Part shown: positions 10,840-22,852 of the stretch, piece after piece
Numbering within the stretch: position 1 is the first letter of the stretch
How the letters are laid out: every line of letters starts with the position of its first letter
NCBI RefSeq assembly: GCF_021869535.1
Contig: NW_026262668.1
Span: 75,661,558-75,725,557 of the forward strand
Reading direction: 5' to 3'
DNA length: 64,000 bases
Origin: Mytilus californianus
Lineage: Eukaryota > Mollusca > Bivalvia > Mytilida > Mytilidae
Program-made: the position numbers and the translations under genes
The notes under the pieces: model-generated
Seen by the model: only the letters and a program-made list of their open reading frames with translations
Databases searched by the model: none
What the model was told of the DNA's origin: nothing

Positions 10840-11770
10840 CATTTTATAGAGTCGGTGCGTATAAATAGCTTTTTTTTTTAATAAATTAACATTCAACCAT
10901 GAACGCCCAAAATTAAGAATTTTAAAGGCAAGGATGTATGAATACCAGCGGAACTTTATGACCAAAAGAGAGCTCAAACAGGAATTCAAATAGACAACCA
11001 AACCCTCCTAAGGTCAACTTTGCAAATGGAGTTTGAATCTTAGTTTCTTAATAATTAATAGATTTATCAACAGATAATTTCTGAACGGTATATTATAAAT
11101 CATGTCAGCAGCGAGACACTGACTAAATATACTGGACTTATCACGGATACCTTCGGTAAGAAGCAGTCCATCAGTAGTGATATCATACCAGTGCTATAGA
11201 AAATCAAAATAACACTATATATTTGGTGCGTCAGAAGTACTTTTCTAGATTTATCTTGATCAGGAACCCTCAAATCCCCAAAAATTGAAAGTCGAGGATG
11301 TAAAAATACGTGAATACTTGAGGAGCTACAAATAGAAAGAAAAAAGCGTGTTTGAACCTAAGTTTCTTAATAGATTCTTCGAAATGCACGTTATAAATCA
11401 TTACCGAGGCACTGAGCCGATGTTACTCTTTGGGACCTGCAATCCCCTAGCAGCGGTCCTATTCCCAGTGCCAAAATAATGAAAATAACACATTACAAAA
11501 TTGGTGCGACAGAAGCACTTTTCTATATTTACCTGCATCTGAAATGCTCAAACTAAAAAATATCGCCAAACATCAAATAATTACTTAAATAGGGAGAGGA
11601 GCTATATGACCAAAAGGGAGTAAAAAAGAATGGCTAAATCCTTCAAGGTCAAGTGTGCCTGAGGGAGATTTTTAAAAAATAATCTGAATATGTTATAAAT
11701 CATTTCAGTATCAAAGCATTGACTACTGAGCTGATGATACACTTAAGCTCGGTTTGGATATCATTTCATA
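10840..11770 (-). repeat. Type II tandem repeat array, three degraded monomers
   Basis: Units start near 10853, 11225 and 11501 at a 'ggtgcg' box. Each then shows 'cttttcta' or similar, a 'caggaac' or 'gaaatgctca' box, 'gagctatatgaccaaaa' or similar, 'aaggtcaa', 'ttataaatcat', 'gaggcactga' and a 'gtgctat' or 'cagtgccaa' end. Read on the minus strand the order equals the 2008-2345 monomer. The array lies head-on to the type I array, separated by only about 40 bp. Confidence 0.75.
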
Positions 11771-12639
11771 CGATTGCGATATCTGAAGTTTCTTTTAAAC
11801 TGATATCAGTGTAATATAAGTAATACCAATAACAGATTCAATTATATATTTATAAAAAGGATAAAACCTTCTATAACATCGCAACTAATAAAAAGTACCA
11901 TATAAAAGTAGGTGTAGCGCTGCAGTGATGTAATTTAATTGAAGACATGATTGGGACAATTTTTGACATGATTATATTATTCATTAAACATCAAATGAAA
12001 GAAAGTGATATAATTTAAGTTATTTTAGACACAATTCGAGACATAACAATAAGATTACTTTAATTGTATTTTGATCGGTTCCTCAAATACAACATTGAAT
12101 AATTACATGTTATATTTAGATAACAAAAGCGCCGTTAGAAGGTGTCATTTTTGCGTAAAAATTGCCAGGTTAAGATGACTGATGGTCGAGTAACCGGTTT
12201 GTCATTTTCACACACTTCTCGAATTTTCACATCAAAATTCGATTATTTGTAATATACTCTTGTGAAACTGAAACAAACCAAATGTTGCACTCTTCACCTT
12301 ACTGAATTAAATGAAATAAAAGATGGAAATCTGACCATAAATCTGCATTTTATTAAAATATCGGTGGTAATTGATGTTATGGGACTACGTTCGATCACGT
12401 GTCATGTTTGAAATTGCAATGTCCCATGGAGGAGTTAGTCAGATGAACAATGTAAGTTTAAAGATGTCTATCAGTCAGTTATTATAATCTCTAAAATTAT
12501 TACTACTATTTTTATCTCGAAACTAGCACATCAAGACCGTAATAACCATTTGTTAGCATGCGTCTGACTCCGATAAACATTATTAATACCTACCTCACAT
12601 AATGAAACATCTGACTAATTTAAATAAAAGGAGATGTGA
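11771..12639. other. Unassigned AT-rich DNA
   Basis: No coding or repeat signal was recognised between the type II array and the isolated type II copy that follows. Confidence 0.4.
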
Positions 12640-12850
12640 ATGAAATAACATTTCATAAGTTACTTGCGTTATTCTTGATTAACCTTCATCAGGAACACTT
12701 AAACCAAATATTTGAAAGCCAGGGATGTATGAATAAGTAGATACTTTAGGAGCTATATGACCAAAAGTGACCCAAAAATAATAGCCAATTTAATCAAAGG
12801 TCAACTTTGCCTGAGGGAGTTGAAACCTTAGTGAGGTATTCGAACAAAAT
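12640..12850 (-). repeat. Isolated type II repeat copy
   Basis: Shows 'ataacatttcataag', 'ttaaccttcatcaggaacac', 'gaaagccagggatgta', 'gagctatatgaccaaaag' and 'aaggtcaactttgcctg', in minus orientation like the array upstream. It ends after 'gagttgaaaccttagt'. Confidence 0.7.
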
Positions 12851-14391
12851 AATGCTGTGTATGATGTTTAATGAATATTAGATATGAATTTGATGAACAT
12901 AGGCGTCCAAGAATCATTCGAAAAATGTTTTATTTCGATATGATGGAAATAAAATATCATGTATCTTTTCTGTCACGTGACAATAAGAATCTGAAAATTC
13001 TGAGTACGAAAGCAACAATTAAAAAGAGACAAAAAAGGATAGTCTAAAACTTTTAAGTGAATAGTTCTAGTGTTCGGTAGGGACTTTGATTTTTTGTCAG
13101 AAATGTCATTACATTGTATATCCGACTTTGCAAATTTTGTTATCAATCGTAGCTGAGAAGGTTTACAACAAGAATGCATATATTGTAAACATCAGGTTTT
13201 GTATCTAGTATTTTATAATATATAAAGCAAGAACATTGTTCATTTTTACTGATCCTTAATACTAAGTTCTTACAAATTGACATACTATTTAATGACAAGA
13301 TTTCGTGTGATTTAAAAAAAAGCTCTGCTCCGGCTAATTTAAGAGAAATATCTCTTTCCAATAATTGATTGAAATTGCAGGTGAACTGCATGCACTTCAA
13401 ATGTTAGAAGTAAATATTCAAAAATCAAAGCATCATTTATTACTAATATACGGGTAACCCAATCATTTTTTGATTCATAGCGTATCACATGACCTCATCT
13501 ATATCGTCTTTCGCATAGTTCGTAACTGATCATAACAAGAAAATATACAAGTCTAAGGATTTGAGTAACGAGGTGAAATATCATAATATAGAAATAGAGA
13601 AACAAATGACCCTCCTGAGTGTCAATCTTTTTTTTTCAAAATGAAATAATATAATACGAAAATCCTTTATATTCCATTGTATAAGGTTATAGTGCTCATA
13701 TCCATATATGATATAACATATCTGTGCAACGAAATGACAGTCACCCAATAATGACGTGTCAGATGTCAAAGGCTTATTAAATAGATAATAACACATGGTC
13801 TTAAACAACAAAGGTGTATGTACAATATGTTGTGCTCAAACTCGCATCGAGTCGAAGTTTGGAACAAACTATGAAACTATCAAATATCTGACATGTACAC
13901 CAAGTTCTCTAAAATAATTGCTTTTCATATGGGGACTAAGTTTGCTCCTTCGTATCGAAATTTCTAAATACCAATGAACTTCCTCAAAATGAATTGACTG
14001 TTACCAGATCAAACGTTTAAATTGGTGAGTGTCCTGCCTTGGATCTTGGTATTATAATTTCGTGGTAATCGATAAACCAAAATTTCTGACAAGCTTGAAA
14101 ACATTTCCATTCCCTCTGATAATTTTCATTTCATGTAGTGTGAGCTGGTTTACTCCTTCATATGAAGTAGATACATTCCTCAGTTTGTTCTGAAAGCACG
14201 TATTTGCAATGGATTCAGATGTCAATAAACGTAATATGTCACTTAAAAAGCACTTAACTCTAAAAATAAACAGATAAATAGATAAGAAAAACTTTAGTTC
14301 AAACAAAAAATGATAAATAATTTTATGCCAAATCAAAAATGCTTGCAGTTACAGAAAGCAAGTTCAAAGAACTTATAAATAATCAGTTACT
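12851..14391. other. Unassigned AT-rich DNA
   Basis: Several short minus-strand open frames (13143-13400, 14052-14336 and others) have no recognisable motif and composition no different from their surroundings. Confidence 0.4.
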
Positions 14392-14985
14392 TGCTGATAT
14401 TAGATAATGCCGTCCTCAACTCAACTATCAGCGGCTGTACTTCAGTGATTAGATAATGCCGTCCTTAACTCAATTATCAGTGGCTGTACTTCAGTGATTA
14501 GATAATGCCGTCCTTAACCCAATTATCAGCGGCTGTACTTCAGTGACTAGATAATGCCGTCCTCAACTCAACTATCAGCGGCTGTACTTCAGTGATTAGA
14601 AAATACCGTCCTTAACTCAACTATCAGTGGCTGTACTTCAGTGATTAGATAATGCTGTCCTTAACTCAATTATCAGCGGCTGTACTTCAGTGATTAGATA
14701 ATGCCGTCCTTAACTCAACTATCAGTGGCTGTACTTCAGTGATTAGATAATGCAGTCCTTAACTCAACTATCAGCTGCTGTACTTCAGTGATTAGATAAT
14801 GCAGTCCTTAACTCAACTATCAGCGGATGCACTTTTGTGACTAAATAATGCCGTCCTCAACTCAACTATCAGCCGCTGTACTTCAGTGATTAGATAATGC
14901 AGTCCACAACTCAACTATCAGCGGTTGTACTTCAGTAATTAGATAATGCCGTTCTCAACTCAACTATCAGCGGTTGTACTTCAGT
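14392..14985. repeat. Minisatellite, 49-bp unit, 12 copies
   Basis: The unit begins 'gattagataatgccgtcc', continues with 'ttaactcaa' and 'tatcagcggctg', and ends 'tacttcagt'. The 'gcggctgtac' box recurs at 14431, 14480, 14529 and so on, in exact 49-bp steps to about 14970. Variants are point changes only (cgtcc or agtcc, ggctg or ggttg), so the period never slips. The array carries stops in the frames examined, so it is not coding. Confidence 0.97.
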
Positions 14986-15214
14986 GTAGATCTCATACAC
15001 TTAGTGACATGATTTATGGTTCATTACTCTAAGAAGTATACGCATTGCCTTAGAAGTATTACACTCAGTATACAAGTTATGTAAATTATGATTAAACTAT
15101 TGTTGTGACATTCTTATGGATTCTGAAAGATAGATTCGTCACCGAATGCGACTTTTCTTCAGATTTTAACTTGCATAGAGCAACATGTGACTGTCATTAG
15201 TAAAACAGGAACGG

Positions 15215-15335
15215 TTCACCCTTCCAGAGCACTTAGTTCAATCCTGGTATAAATGGAGTTCGTTTTGCGCAATCTTTGGTTTTCTGCGTTATGTTTTTTT
15301 TTACCGTGGTTCAACAGATTTTTTATTGGCCCCTC
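15215..15335 (+). repeat. PLE-A 3' UTR fragment
   Basis: 'cccttccagagcac', 'ggagttcgttttgcgcaat' and 'ctttggttttctgcgttatg' align with the PLE-A UTR at 53840-53920. No RT sequence accompanies it. Confidence 0.6.
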
Positions 15336-15619
15336 CCCTTTTTTAATTCACTACGATATGAATATACCCAACTTATAAAACAAACAAAGCGATGCGTAAC
15401 GAAAGGTCAATCAAATATACAAGTCAAAATAGTACAGGCAACACTCTATGTGACAATGAAATTCGATTTCATGATGGTATTTGTAAAACTCTATTCGATA
15501 TTACCTAAATTTCACTTTCAAAAGTCTGACCAAGATCCTAGTAATCGTGAATGGAAATTCAAACTTTAAATAAAATTTGTAAAAAAATTATTTAATCACG
15601 ACAACAATCAGATATTGTT

Positions 15620-16460
15620 CAGGAAGCGTCGATATTTAACCGTTTCCAAGCGAATTTGTCCCAATAATCCCGTTCTCAATTTGATTCTAATCCGATTTGT
15701 ATCTTTCGCATGATAAAAAACGACCGAATCTGTCCCGACAGCGTCCCGATTCTACCGAATATAATCCGACAGAGATCAGACAGTGACCAGATAGTGAACC
15801 GACGCTGACGGAAAATATCCGTTAGAAAACTGTCGCCATATTCGGGATGATCAGGTACTGTCGGAACGTTATCCTATCACGGTCCGCTGTACCGCATTGC
15901 AAACGGCTTTGTCTGGACTCAGTCTTATTGTGTTCTGTAATTGTCGGGACTCTGAAGTGGGTATCATTGCCGAATTTCGTATTAATAACGGGACTGTTCC
16001 GGAACGGTTTCGGCAAAGACGGTTCGCATTCGACAAGATCTGAATGCAATCTGGACTCAATCGGCAGAAAAACAGCAATGACAAATTTCTCCAGATCATG
16101 CCCGTTCCACAGGACACCGTCCAGAAAACACAGAACATTGTTAGGATTTTGATGCGATACAGCAGAATCTGTCACGACATAGTCACGATTGTAACCCGAC
16201 TAGACAAAATCGGCTGAGTTTCCCCGAATGTTACGGGACGCACCTAACTGTCGGGGGTGCTTGGCCGACCTCTCCGGACCATTCCCGATCCGTAGGAATC
16301 TGTTATGAACTAATACGACTGCGTTCACACAATGATAGGACATTCCAGATAATTGAGGATAGTAATCCGACTTTTTCACTTTTCGTGTCTTATCGCTGTC
16401 TGGTCTCAAACGGGAGCCATAATCGGCAATGTGTGAAGCCGCATTAAACAATTAAAAAGA
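15620..16460. repeat. GC-richer island with recurring ccgac / gtcgg words
   Basis: The stretch is visibly richer in G+C and CpG than its surroundings and repeats words such as 'cccgac', 'ccgattct', 'gtcggga' and 'gaccgaat'. Open frames longer than 80 codons occur on both strands over the same bases (15822-16175 minus, 15847-16152 plus, 16200-16451 minus). This is what a stop-poor CpG-rich repeat gives by chance, so I do not call a gene. It may be an unclassified interspersed element. Confidence 0.5.
15734..15811 (+). repeat. Degenerate 11-bp tandem repeat
   Basis: Successive units read cccgacagcgt, cccgattctac, cgaatataat, ccgacagagat, cagacagtgac, cagatagtgaa and ccgacgctgac. Seven units of 10-11 bp share the pattern c-c-g-a-c/t. 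It sits at the left edge of the GC-richer island. Confidence 0.7.
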
Positions 16461-18934
16461 CTTTGTCCTGAAACGGTTGCAAAAAGACATTTTTAAAGAA
16501 TCATGATGTTCAAAAACCTATATGCTGTCATTGAAATTCCGGATATAAAAAAATATCCTACTTTACCGTACACTGGAAAAAAATTTCCTGAGTTGAAATA
16601 ATTCGTTCAACAGGTTTACTAATCAATGAATTTGTGATTTTTTTTAAAAATTCGTAGAATCATTGAAAATAAGATAGTATAGAAAAGATAAAAGTATGTA
16701 TACAATTTCTGTACACTTTCTTCTTAGACGCATTCTTATAAATCAAGTTCGTCATGTGCAATACATTTCTTCTTATTATTTTTAGACCGCTAGATACATT
16801 ATTTTACCAATAATCACCAAGTACAAGACTAGCATTCGATCACGTTGAATTAAAACCAGAGGAAGACTTTTGTGTTTAAGTGAAAATTTCCCACCGCGGT
16901 AAATACTCCGAAATCCTCGCATTCAAAACAGACAATATTAAATAGATAAAAGGTTGGCATAGCAATACTTTTTTCAATATATTCATTGATTCAATTATGA
17001 AATCAAATTATTAATTATAATATTTTTTAAATGTTGTACTATACATAAATTGAATGCAATGAATTAGATAAATAATTGTACGACTATATTTTTACTAAAA
17101 ACAATTATGATAAACCATATATGCCAAAATGCATTGTATCCGAAACAGTAGGCAATTGTTTTGATCGACATGAATGCAGTCCATCTGGCCTTATATTTTG
17201 TTTAATAAAGGGATTATATTGCAAAATTACTATATAAATCCTTAATTTAATTATCATTAAAGTTGAATGCCATGTATCTCTGTTATTTTGTAAAAATACG
17301 CTAGAATAAAATTGTATTACAAGTGACCAATGTACTGTATAAATCAAAAATACATAACGAGTACTTTGACAAATTGGTGCTCCTTAAAAAAAGACCAAGC
17401 ACTACAGAGATAAAAGAAATTATCGCTTGATCTTCGTAAATCCTGTTTGGTTCCTACGCCAATTGAGTGATATGACAATGCTTCAAATGGTTTTATAGAG
17501 ACATCAAAGGCTTTAATTCAAGCTTTTACTGCCAAAAAGTCACCATAGTTTGTAAAGATTTGTTGATTCATCGCTGTATTTTATTGCATAAATAATAACA
17601 TTTCTGTAGGTATAAAAATAATATTTATCATTTCAATCAGTAGTTTTAATATTTCTGTGCGATTTTTCTCAGTGTTCGCTTGAGTAAATTTCACTTTATA
17701 AACATGAAAGTTAGTTTTTGTTCATTTATAGTTGCATTAAGTTTTTGACATTACCTTTTCCCATTTGAGATCGCCAGATAAGAGACAGTTCGACATAAAC
17801 ACGCAAAGAGATAAATCTTAAATTTTGAAGGTTCCCCTGCAAAGGTATATCCGTTTTGTTTTAGAATCTTGACGACTATACTTTTCCTATATTGGAGAAC
17901 CGATTGAATTGTACATAATTCATTCGACATATATTCTTTTATATACCAGTCTAATAAGAAAAAGATATAAGAGAAAAAATATTGCCTTTAGTCACGATAT
18001 TGTGTCAGAGGTTATTTCAACATTTACCAAACAATTGTTTAGATCTTAAAGCAAAAACTCAAATGTGTAAGTAATTTGATAAAAACTTTTTCAATCCTGA
18101 AATATCAAATGTCTAAGATAACATTTAAATATCCGTATCGTAATAAAATTAATTAATATTCTCCTATTTAAATACAATGTTGTGGTACCGTTTTAGGTTC
18201 AAGTTTAAGAGAATAAAAGTGGTTTCCGAAAAGTGTAAAAATGTAGATAGTTAATCAGTCAATAATTACAATATCTAAATATTACATCCTCCTCTATCTT
18301 TGCTGAATCAAGTTTCGTAGTTATTACGAAATCGTTTGCCATTAAAAGCGATATAAAAAAGTTTAACCAGTGTCCTATAATTGCTTACATCCACGTCAAC
18401 TGGATTTGTGCATTTTTGAAACAACCTCATACAGTTAGGCTACTTTAAATCAAAAGTTGTTGACTAGATTAGGAATGAAATAACATAGATAAACAAATAT
18501 ATATAAGAAAGTTGTGCTGTGAAAAGAGTGATATTTTCAGTTGTGTACTAGATTGTTACTACAATGTGTTTTTCCTTACAGAAATAAATTGTGTTCCGAA
18601 CGGATTAACTTTAAAATAAAAAAGTTGCAAGTAAATGAGCTAGCTGACATGAAGTGCTCTATGGTCACCATCAATGTCTTTTGAAATGTTATATTGAGTT
18701 GCTATCAAATTAAATCTCTATGTTATCAATTCTTATTACGATTTGAACTTTAAGGATAAATTTATTTCCTTTCTTAACATGAAAAAGTCCCTGTAATACC
18801 AAACTATAAGGTGTTAGTTCGCTAAATTTTATACCTAACCCTGTTCTAAAAAAAATAACCTATGTAAAGCAATCACTTTTTTATGTAGTTTTGTGAAATG
18901 TTTGATATTCGTTTCTTTATTCATATAAAATAAG
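16461..18934. other. Unassigned AT-rich DNA
   Basis: About 2.5 kb without a recognisable gene, retroelement tail or inverted repeat. Confidence 0.45.
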
Positions 18935-19060
18935 GAGATGTGGTATGATTGCTTATGAGAGCCCTATTCCAACAGAATCCAAATGACGTGGATTTCAGCA
19001 AATATAGGTCACCGTACGGCCTTCAACAATGAATAATACCAATACCATATCCATTTAACT
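18935..19060 (-). repeat. Family D repeat, truncated
   Basis: Reads 'gagatgtggtatgattgc', 'caaatgacgtgga' and 'ataggtcaccgtacggcc', then 'ttcaacaatga'. This is the reverse of the 3' end of the 34360-34950 copy. It is cut off at about 19060. Confidence 0.75.
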
Positions 19061-20429
19061 ACAATAAAGATGAATTCTTCATTTTTATGCAGATTATATG
19101 AAAAACAACCTCATATCTAAATAAATTGAACAAATTTGCACAGAAGTTAAAAACCAACATCTAAAGTTTATACACCTTTGTTCTGTAATTACTGCTTGTC
19201 GAACGAAAATTGATGTTGTGCTTTTAATCATTTTGTAGTACGTAATTCTATAAAAATACCTGTTAATTTTTTAATGTGCATTTGTCGGGGAAAAGTGCGC
19301 AGGTTTCTTTTAAAGTCTTTTTTTCCTTTCATCCTAGATGTGCATTAAGCTTTGTGGAGTAACAAGTCTTGAGAGAACGAGTATGGATGTCATTTCTGAC
19401 AAAGTTTTATTTAGTTTCTGAAATATGTTCCATCCATTGAACTTTTTACACCGCAAAATAATTCCGTAGATTCATGGGATTTGGATGAGACATGGTATCA
19501 TTCTTTAGAGAAACAATAATGGATTGTATTTTATCATTTGAGTAAAACAATTGACAAGTTATTTTAAAAAAGCAATACAAGGGTGGTTATTCGCAAGACA
19601 GAAGTATGAAAAATAAACAAAAATAGCTTATCCGATTGATGGATATTGCACTGAAAACGGACGGAGCAATGCAACAGAAACAAATTGACCTGTGTTCATG
19701 TTTTAACTGATTTGTTATTTTTTTGGAATTAGTTTGTTTTTATGGTCGTAAATCAAATTTAAATAGTTTCTGTTTTAATCATGACCACTAACCAGTATTT
19801 TTCCCAAGGAAATTTGACTTCTCAGGAAAAAAATGCATTGGAGAAGGTTTTTTTTATTTTCAACAACTGTCATTGTAATTAATTATCTAGCTAAGTTTGG
19901 TAAGATTGGTTTATTTTAAAACTCATTTTAAATGTTTGAAAAAAAATAAAGTTAAATGGTATTATATAGGACAGAAAAACAATATATTGCGCCAATTTAT
20001 CGTTCATGTTCGCCAATGTTTCGTTTGCGCAAAGAAATAGTCTAGATTTCATATCAAATGTGCCAAATATAGAACAATTCATTTGCTCCAAAATTAGTAT
20101 AGATAAATAAATATAACGAAAACCAAAGTCAGAAAAACTGCAGATTATCTTTGAAAGATCATCTGAAATTTGGTATGTTGCTCAATTGTTTTGCGGTCGA
20201 CTCATTGATGTGGCTTGATCGCCGCTTTTACGTGTAAATAATTTCAAAATTTGTGACCATCTACGACAGTAATCGGCTTTCCTCTATTAGACTCAGTTAT
20301 TCTAATCAGAACTATTACAGAGAGCCCGGGTGGAAAAATTACCTACTGTATATTAAGTTACTTGTGGATTTAATGTTTTATTATATGTTCTCACCATGCT
20401 ACACTTAATATCACCAGATGATCGTTTTT
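19061..20429. other. Unassigned AT-rich DNA
   Basis: Nothing recognised; no long open frame. Confidence 0.45.
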
Positions 20430-20512
20430 TGTTTTTTTTGCCATGACATTGTCAGTTTGTTTTCGACTTATGAGTTTGAAAATCTCTTCGGTATCTTTCG
20501 CCTCTTTTCTAT
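20430..20512 (+). repeat. PLE-A 3' terminus, short copy
   Basis: 'gccatgacattgtcagtttg', 'cttatgagtttga' and 'tcggtatctttcgcctcttt' correspond to 53958-54021, the extreme 3' end of PLE-A. This is strong 5' truncation, as target-primed reverse transcription produces. Confidence 0.75.
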
Positions 20513-20539
20513 AACATATAACATAAAAATAAGAATAAG

Positions 20540-20610
20540 AAGATCAGGTATGATTGTCAATTAGACAACTATCCATCAGAGTCCAAAAGACGATTAAATC
20601 ATTTGGAATG
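20540..20610 (-). repeat. Family D-like fragment
   Basis: 'agaagatcaggtatgattg', 'caattagacaactatccatc' and 'agagtccaaaagacg' resemble the family D/D' terminus. Lies 28 bp after the PLE-A scrap. Confidence 0.55.
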
Positions 20611-22410
20611 ATTGCAAAAATAGATAGATTTATGACAGATTTTTAAGACATGTACATGATAATGTTTACATTTCAAATTTATTATAAAACATTTTGCTTC
20701 TTTTAAAGCTAATTATTCAAAATACTGGTTCTCCTCAGTATTTTGTTGCAGGTTATATTGCATCAATTAACCGTACAGGTAATTTAATTGTAAAAACTAT
20801 TTAAGAATTTGTCTCATCGCTATGATTATATTGATTCTTTGCATTTTTCGTTCTTTTAAAAATCTTTTGTTGAATCAGTTGATCGGTCATATATATTCTT
20901 GATAACGTTTAAAAAATTTATAAGCACATTGTCCTATAAAATAGGAAACTTTTTTTCTTTCTAGTGAAAGCAAAATTCCAAAAATATATATGATTTATTA
21001 TTATTATATGTTTAGTTATGATTTGCTTATTTGATAGTAATGAACACATTGTATATTTTCTTTTTTTCTTGGCAAAGATTAATTGAACAAAAACAATCTC
21101 TGAAAACAAAAACAGTTGAATTGACATTTGATGCGAATATAGTCAGGTTTTATTCTACCTGCGATAGTTTAATGGTCAAACCGAATACGGTGCTCATGCA
21201 TTAAACTGCAGATCAATGGAAGTTCGATGTGATTGGCTAGTTACCTTTTCCTTTTTTTATTTTCAACATTTTATTCTGATCCTTGTCTTACATTATACGT
21301 TCAGATTTTTCAATTAGCTATCTTACTGATAATATAAACTCGCATTTAAAAAAAAATAACACCTTTAAAGAGTTTAAAATGTAAGTATGAATGGATATTG
21401 CAACTTTATTGAATTTCCTTTAAGGAGAGAATTAAAATTCTACTTCTGACTTTAATATAGAATAATTGCAGTTGATTCTGTAGAACAAATTATAACAATT
21501 TAACTCCTACTTAAATCAAAGTTTAAATAATTTAACAGGTTTGTTATCTAGTTATATTTCTTTGATATAATTATTTTACACGTAAGTCATCGATATGCAC
21601 ATGTTTCAGAACGACTTACATTTAATAAAACCTATATCTGAGATTGATCTTGATAACTTCATCACCCTTAACGCATAGATCTAACTTATAATTTATTTTG
21701 AGATATGAGACGCTATGTACTCTTTTGACAAATTGTAGGAAACTATAATCGGAAAATTGTTGGTTTATTGTACCAGGTGATTGTCTACCAACCTTGACGG
21801 AGCTATTCATGCCCCACAATAGCCATGGTTTCGTATTTCAACAAACTCCTGTTATCTTCGTCTTTCATTGTTTTAGAAAACTTGTTCAGGATTATTAAAT
21901 CTCCACATTCCTTCGAATTGACATTTTTCTCAATAAATTAAAATTCTAAGTCTCACCTTCGAAAGGGTATTTAATAAATTGTCTCTCAAAAATGGCTCCG
22001 ATCAGCTTGTACCCGACAGGATGGTAGGGCGCCTAAACGGATATTTGCGTGTTAGACGGATGTACGTATTGTTTGAAAACGTTTGACACTTAAAATAAAA
22101 CAGAAAGTTTTTTTCTGTACCCTACAAGTTTGCAAGTGATGATTTAAATACATAATTACTAAGCATTATAACTCTAATTAAGAACGGTTCCACGTTCTAG
22201 TTCAAGGTAATACTGAAATCTGCAACTGGTTATTATCAAATAAACAAACAAATATCAACAACATCAGAATAATTAGGACTTAGTTTAAACGTCAAATAGT
22301 TTTCATTGTCCTGAAACTTGTGACTTTTATTCCCTTTGAGTCAACGATTTTATCAATATACTGTGTACGTAAATAATCTACAGTAACTATATCTTTGTGT
22401 CGTTTATTCC
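20611..22410. other. Unassigned AT-rich DNA
   Basis: No gene was recognised. A weak tRNA-like stretch near 21160-21240 is discussed among the rejected items. Confidence 0.4.
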
Positions 22411-22560
22411 ATTGTACGCCAGACGTCCGTTTCATCTACAAAAAAAACTCATCAGTGACGCTCGAATCAAAATGTTAAAAAGGCTAAATAAATTACGAAG
22501 TTGAAGAGCATTGTGGACCAAAATTCCGAAAGGCTTTTCAAACATTTCCCCTATTTTCAT
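22411..22560 (-). repeat. Type I repeat fragment with hammerhead-like core
   Basis: On the minus strand CTGATGA (22449-22455) and GAAA (22430-22433) are both intact, with the flanking 'gattcgagcgtca' and 'ctggcgtaca' boxes. The loop between them is T-rich, and the closing pair of stem II is G-T instead of G-C. The piece continues upstream on the minus strand with 'gcctttttaacattttg' and 'ttcggaattttggtcc', as in the array at 9920-10800. Confidence 0.75.
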
Positions 22561-22705
22561 GACAAGTCATGTATACTAGTATTTGGATACAGTGTTTAGT
22601 CGTGGTAAATAGTGGTGTGACGCCCATACGTTCATCAGCATCTCCCATAACTCCCAACAAATCTAAACAAGAGAAAGGAGATGTATACGACTCGCGCGGA
22701 TTGTT

Positions 22706-22852
22706 CAATATACAATTATGGCCTGTAGAGAAGGTGAATATCCAAAATTGTCAACACGAAAAGGTTATTTCACTGAGGGCGCAGCCCGAAGTGAAATAAT
22801 ATTTTAGGGTTGACAATTTTGGATATTCATCGCTTCTAAGGGGCCACAATTG
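22706..22852. mobile_element. Foldback element with about 45-bp arms
   Basis: The left arm 'acaattatggcc' ... 'gaatatccaaaattgtcaac' is answered by 'gttgacaattttggatattc' ... 'ggggccacaattgt'. The arms pair over about 45 bp with a few mismatches. The centre 'ttatttcactgagggc' / 'gcccgaagtgaaataa' is itself palindromic. The whole could form one long hairpin. There is no coding capacity. A second element of similar plan is at 30612-30708. Confidence 0.8.

Noticed and set aside
15822-16175. A 117-codon minus frame and a 101-codon plus frame over the same bases
   Set aside because: Overlapping frames on both strands of a CpG-rich repetitive stretch, with no domain and no splice or start context.
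21160-21240. tRNA-like stretch with an A-box-like 'tagtttaatgg' and a B-box-like 'gttcgatgtg'
   Set aside because: Acceptor and anticodon stems do not pair. At best it is a tRNA-derived SINE head or a decayed tRNA.
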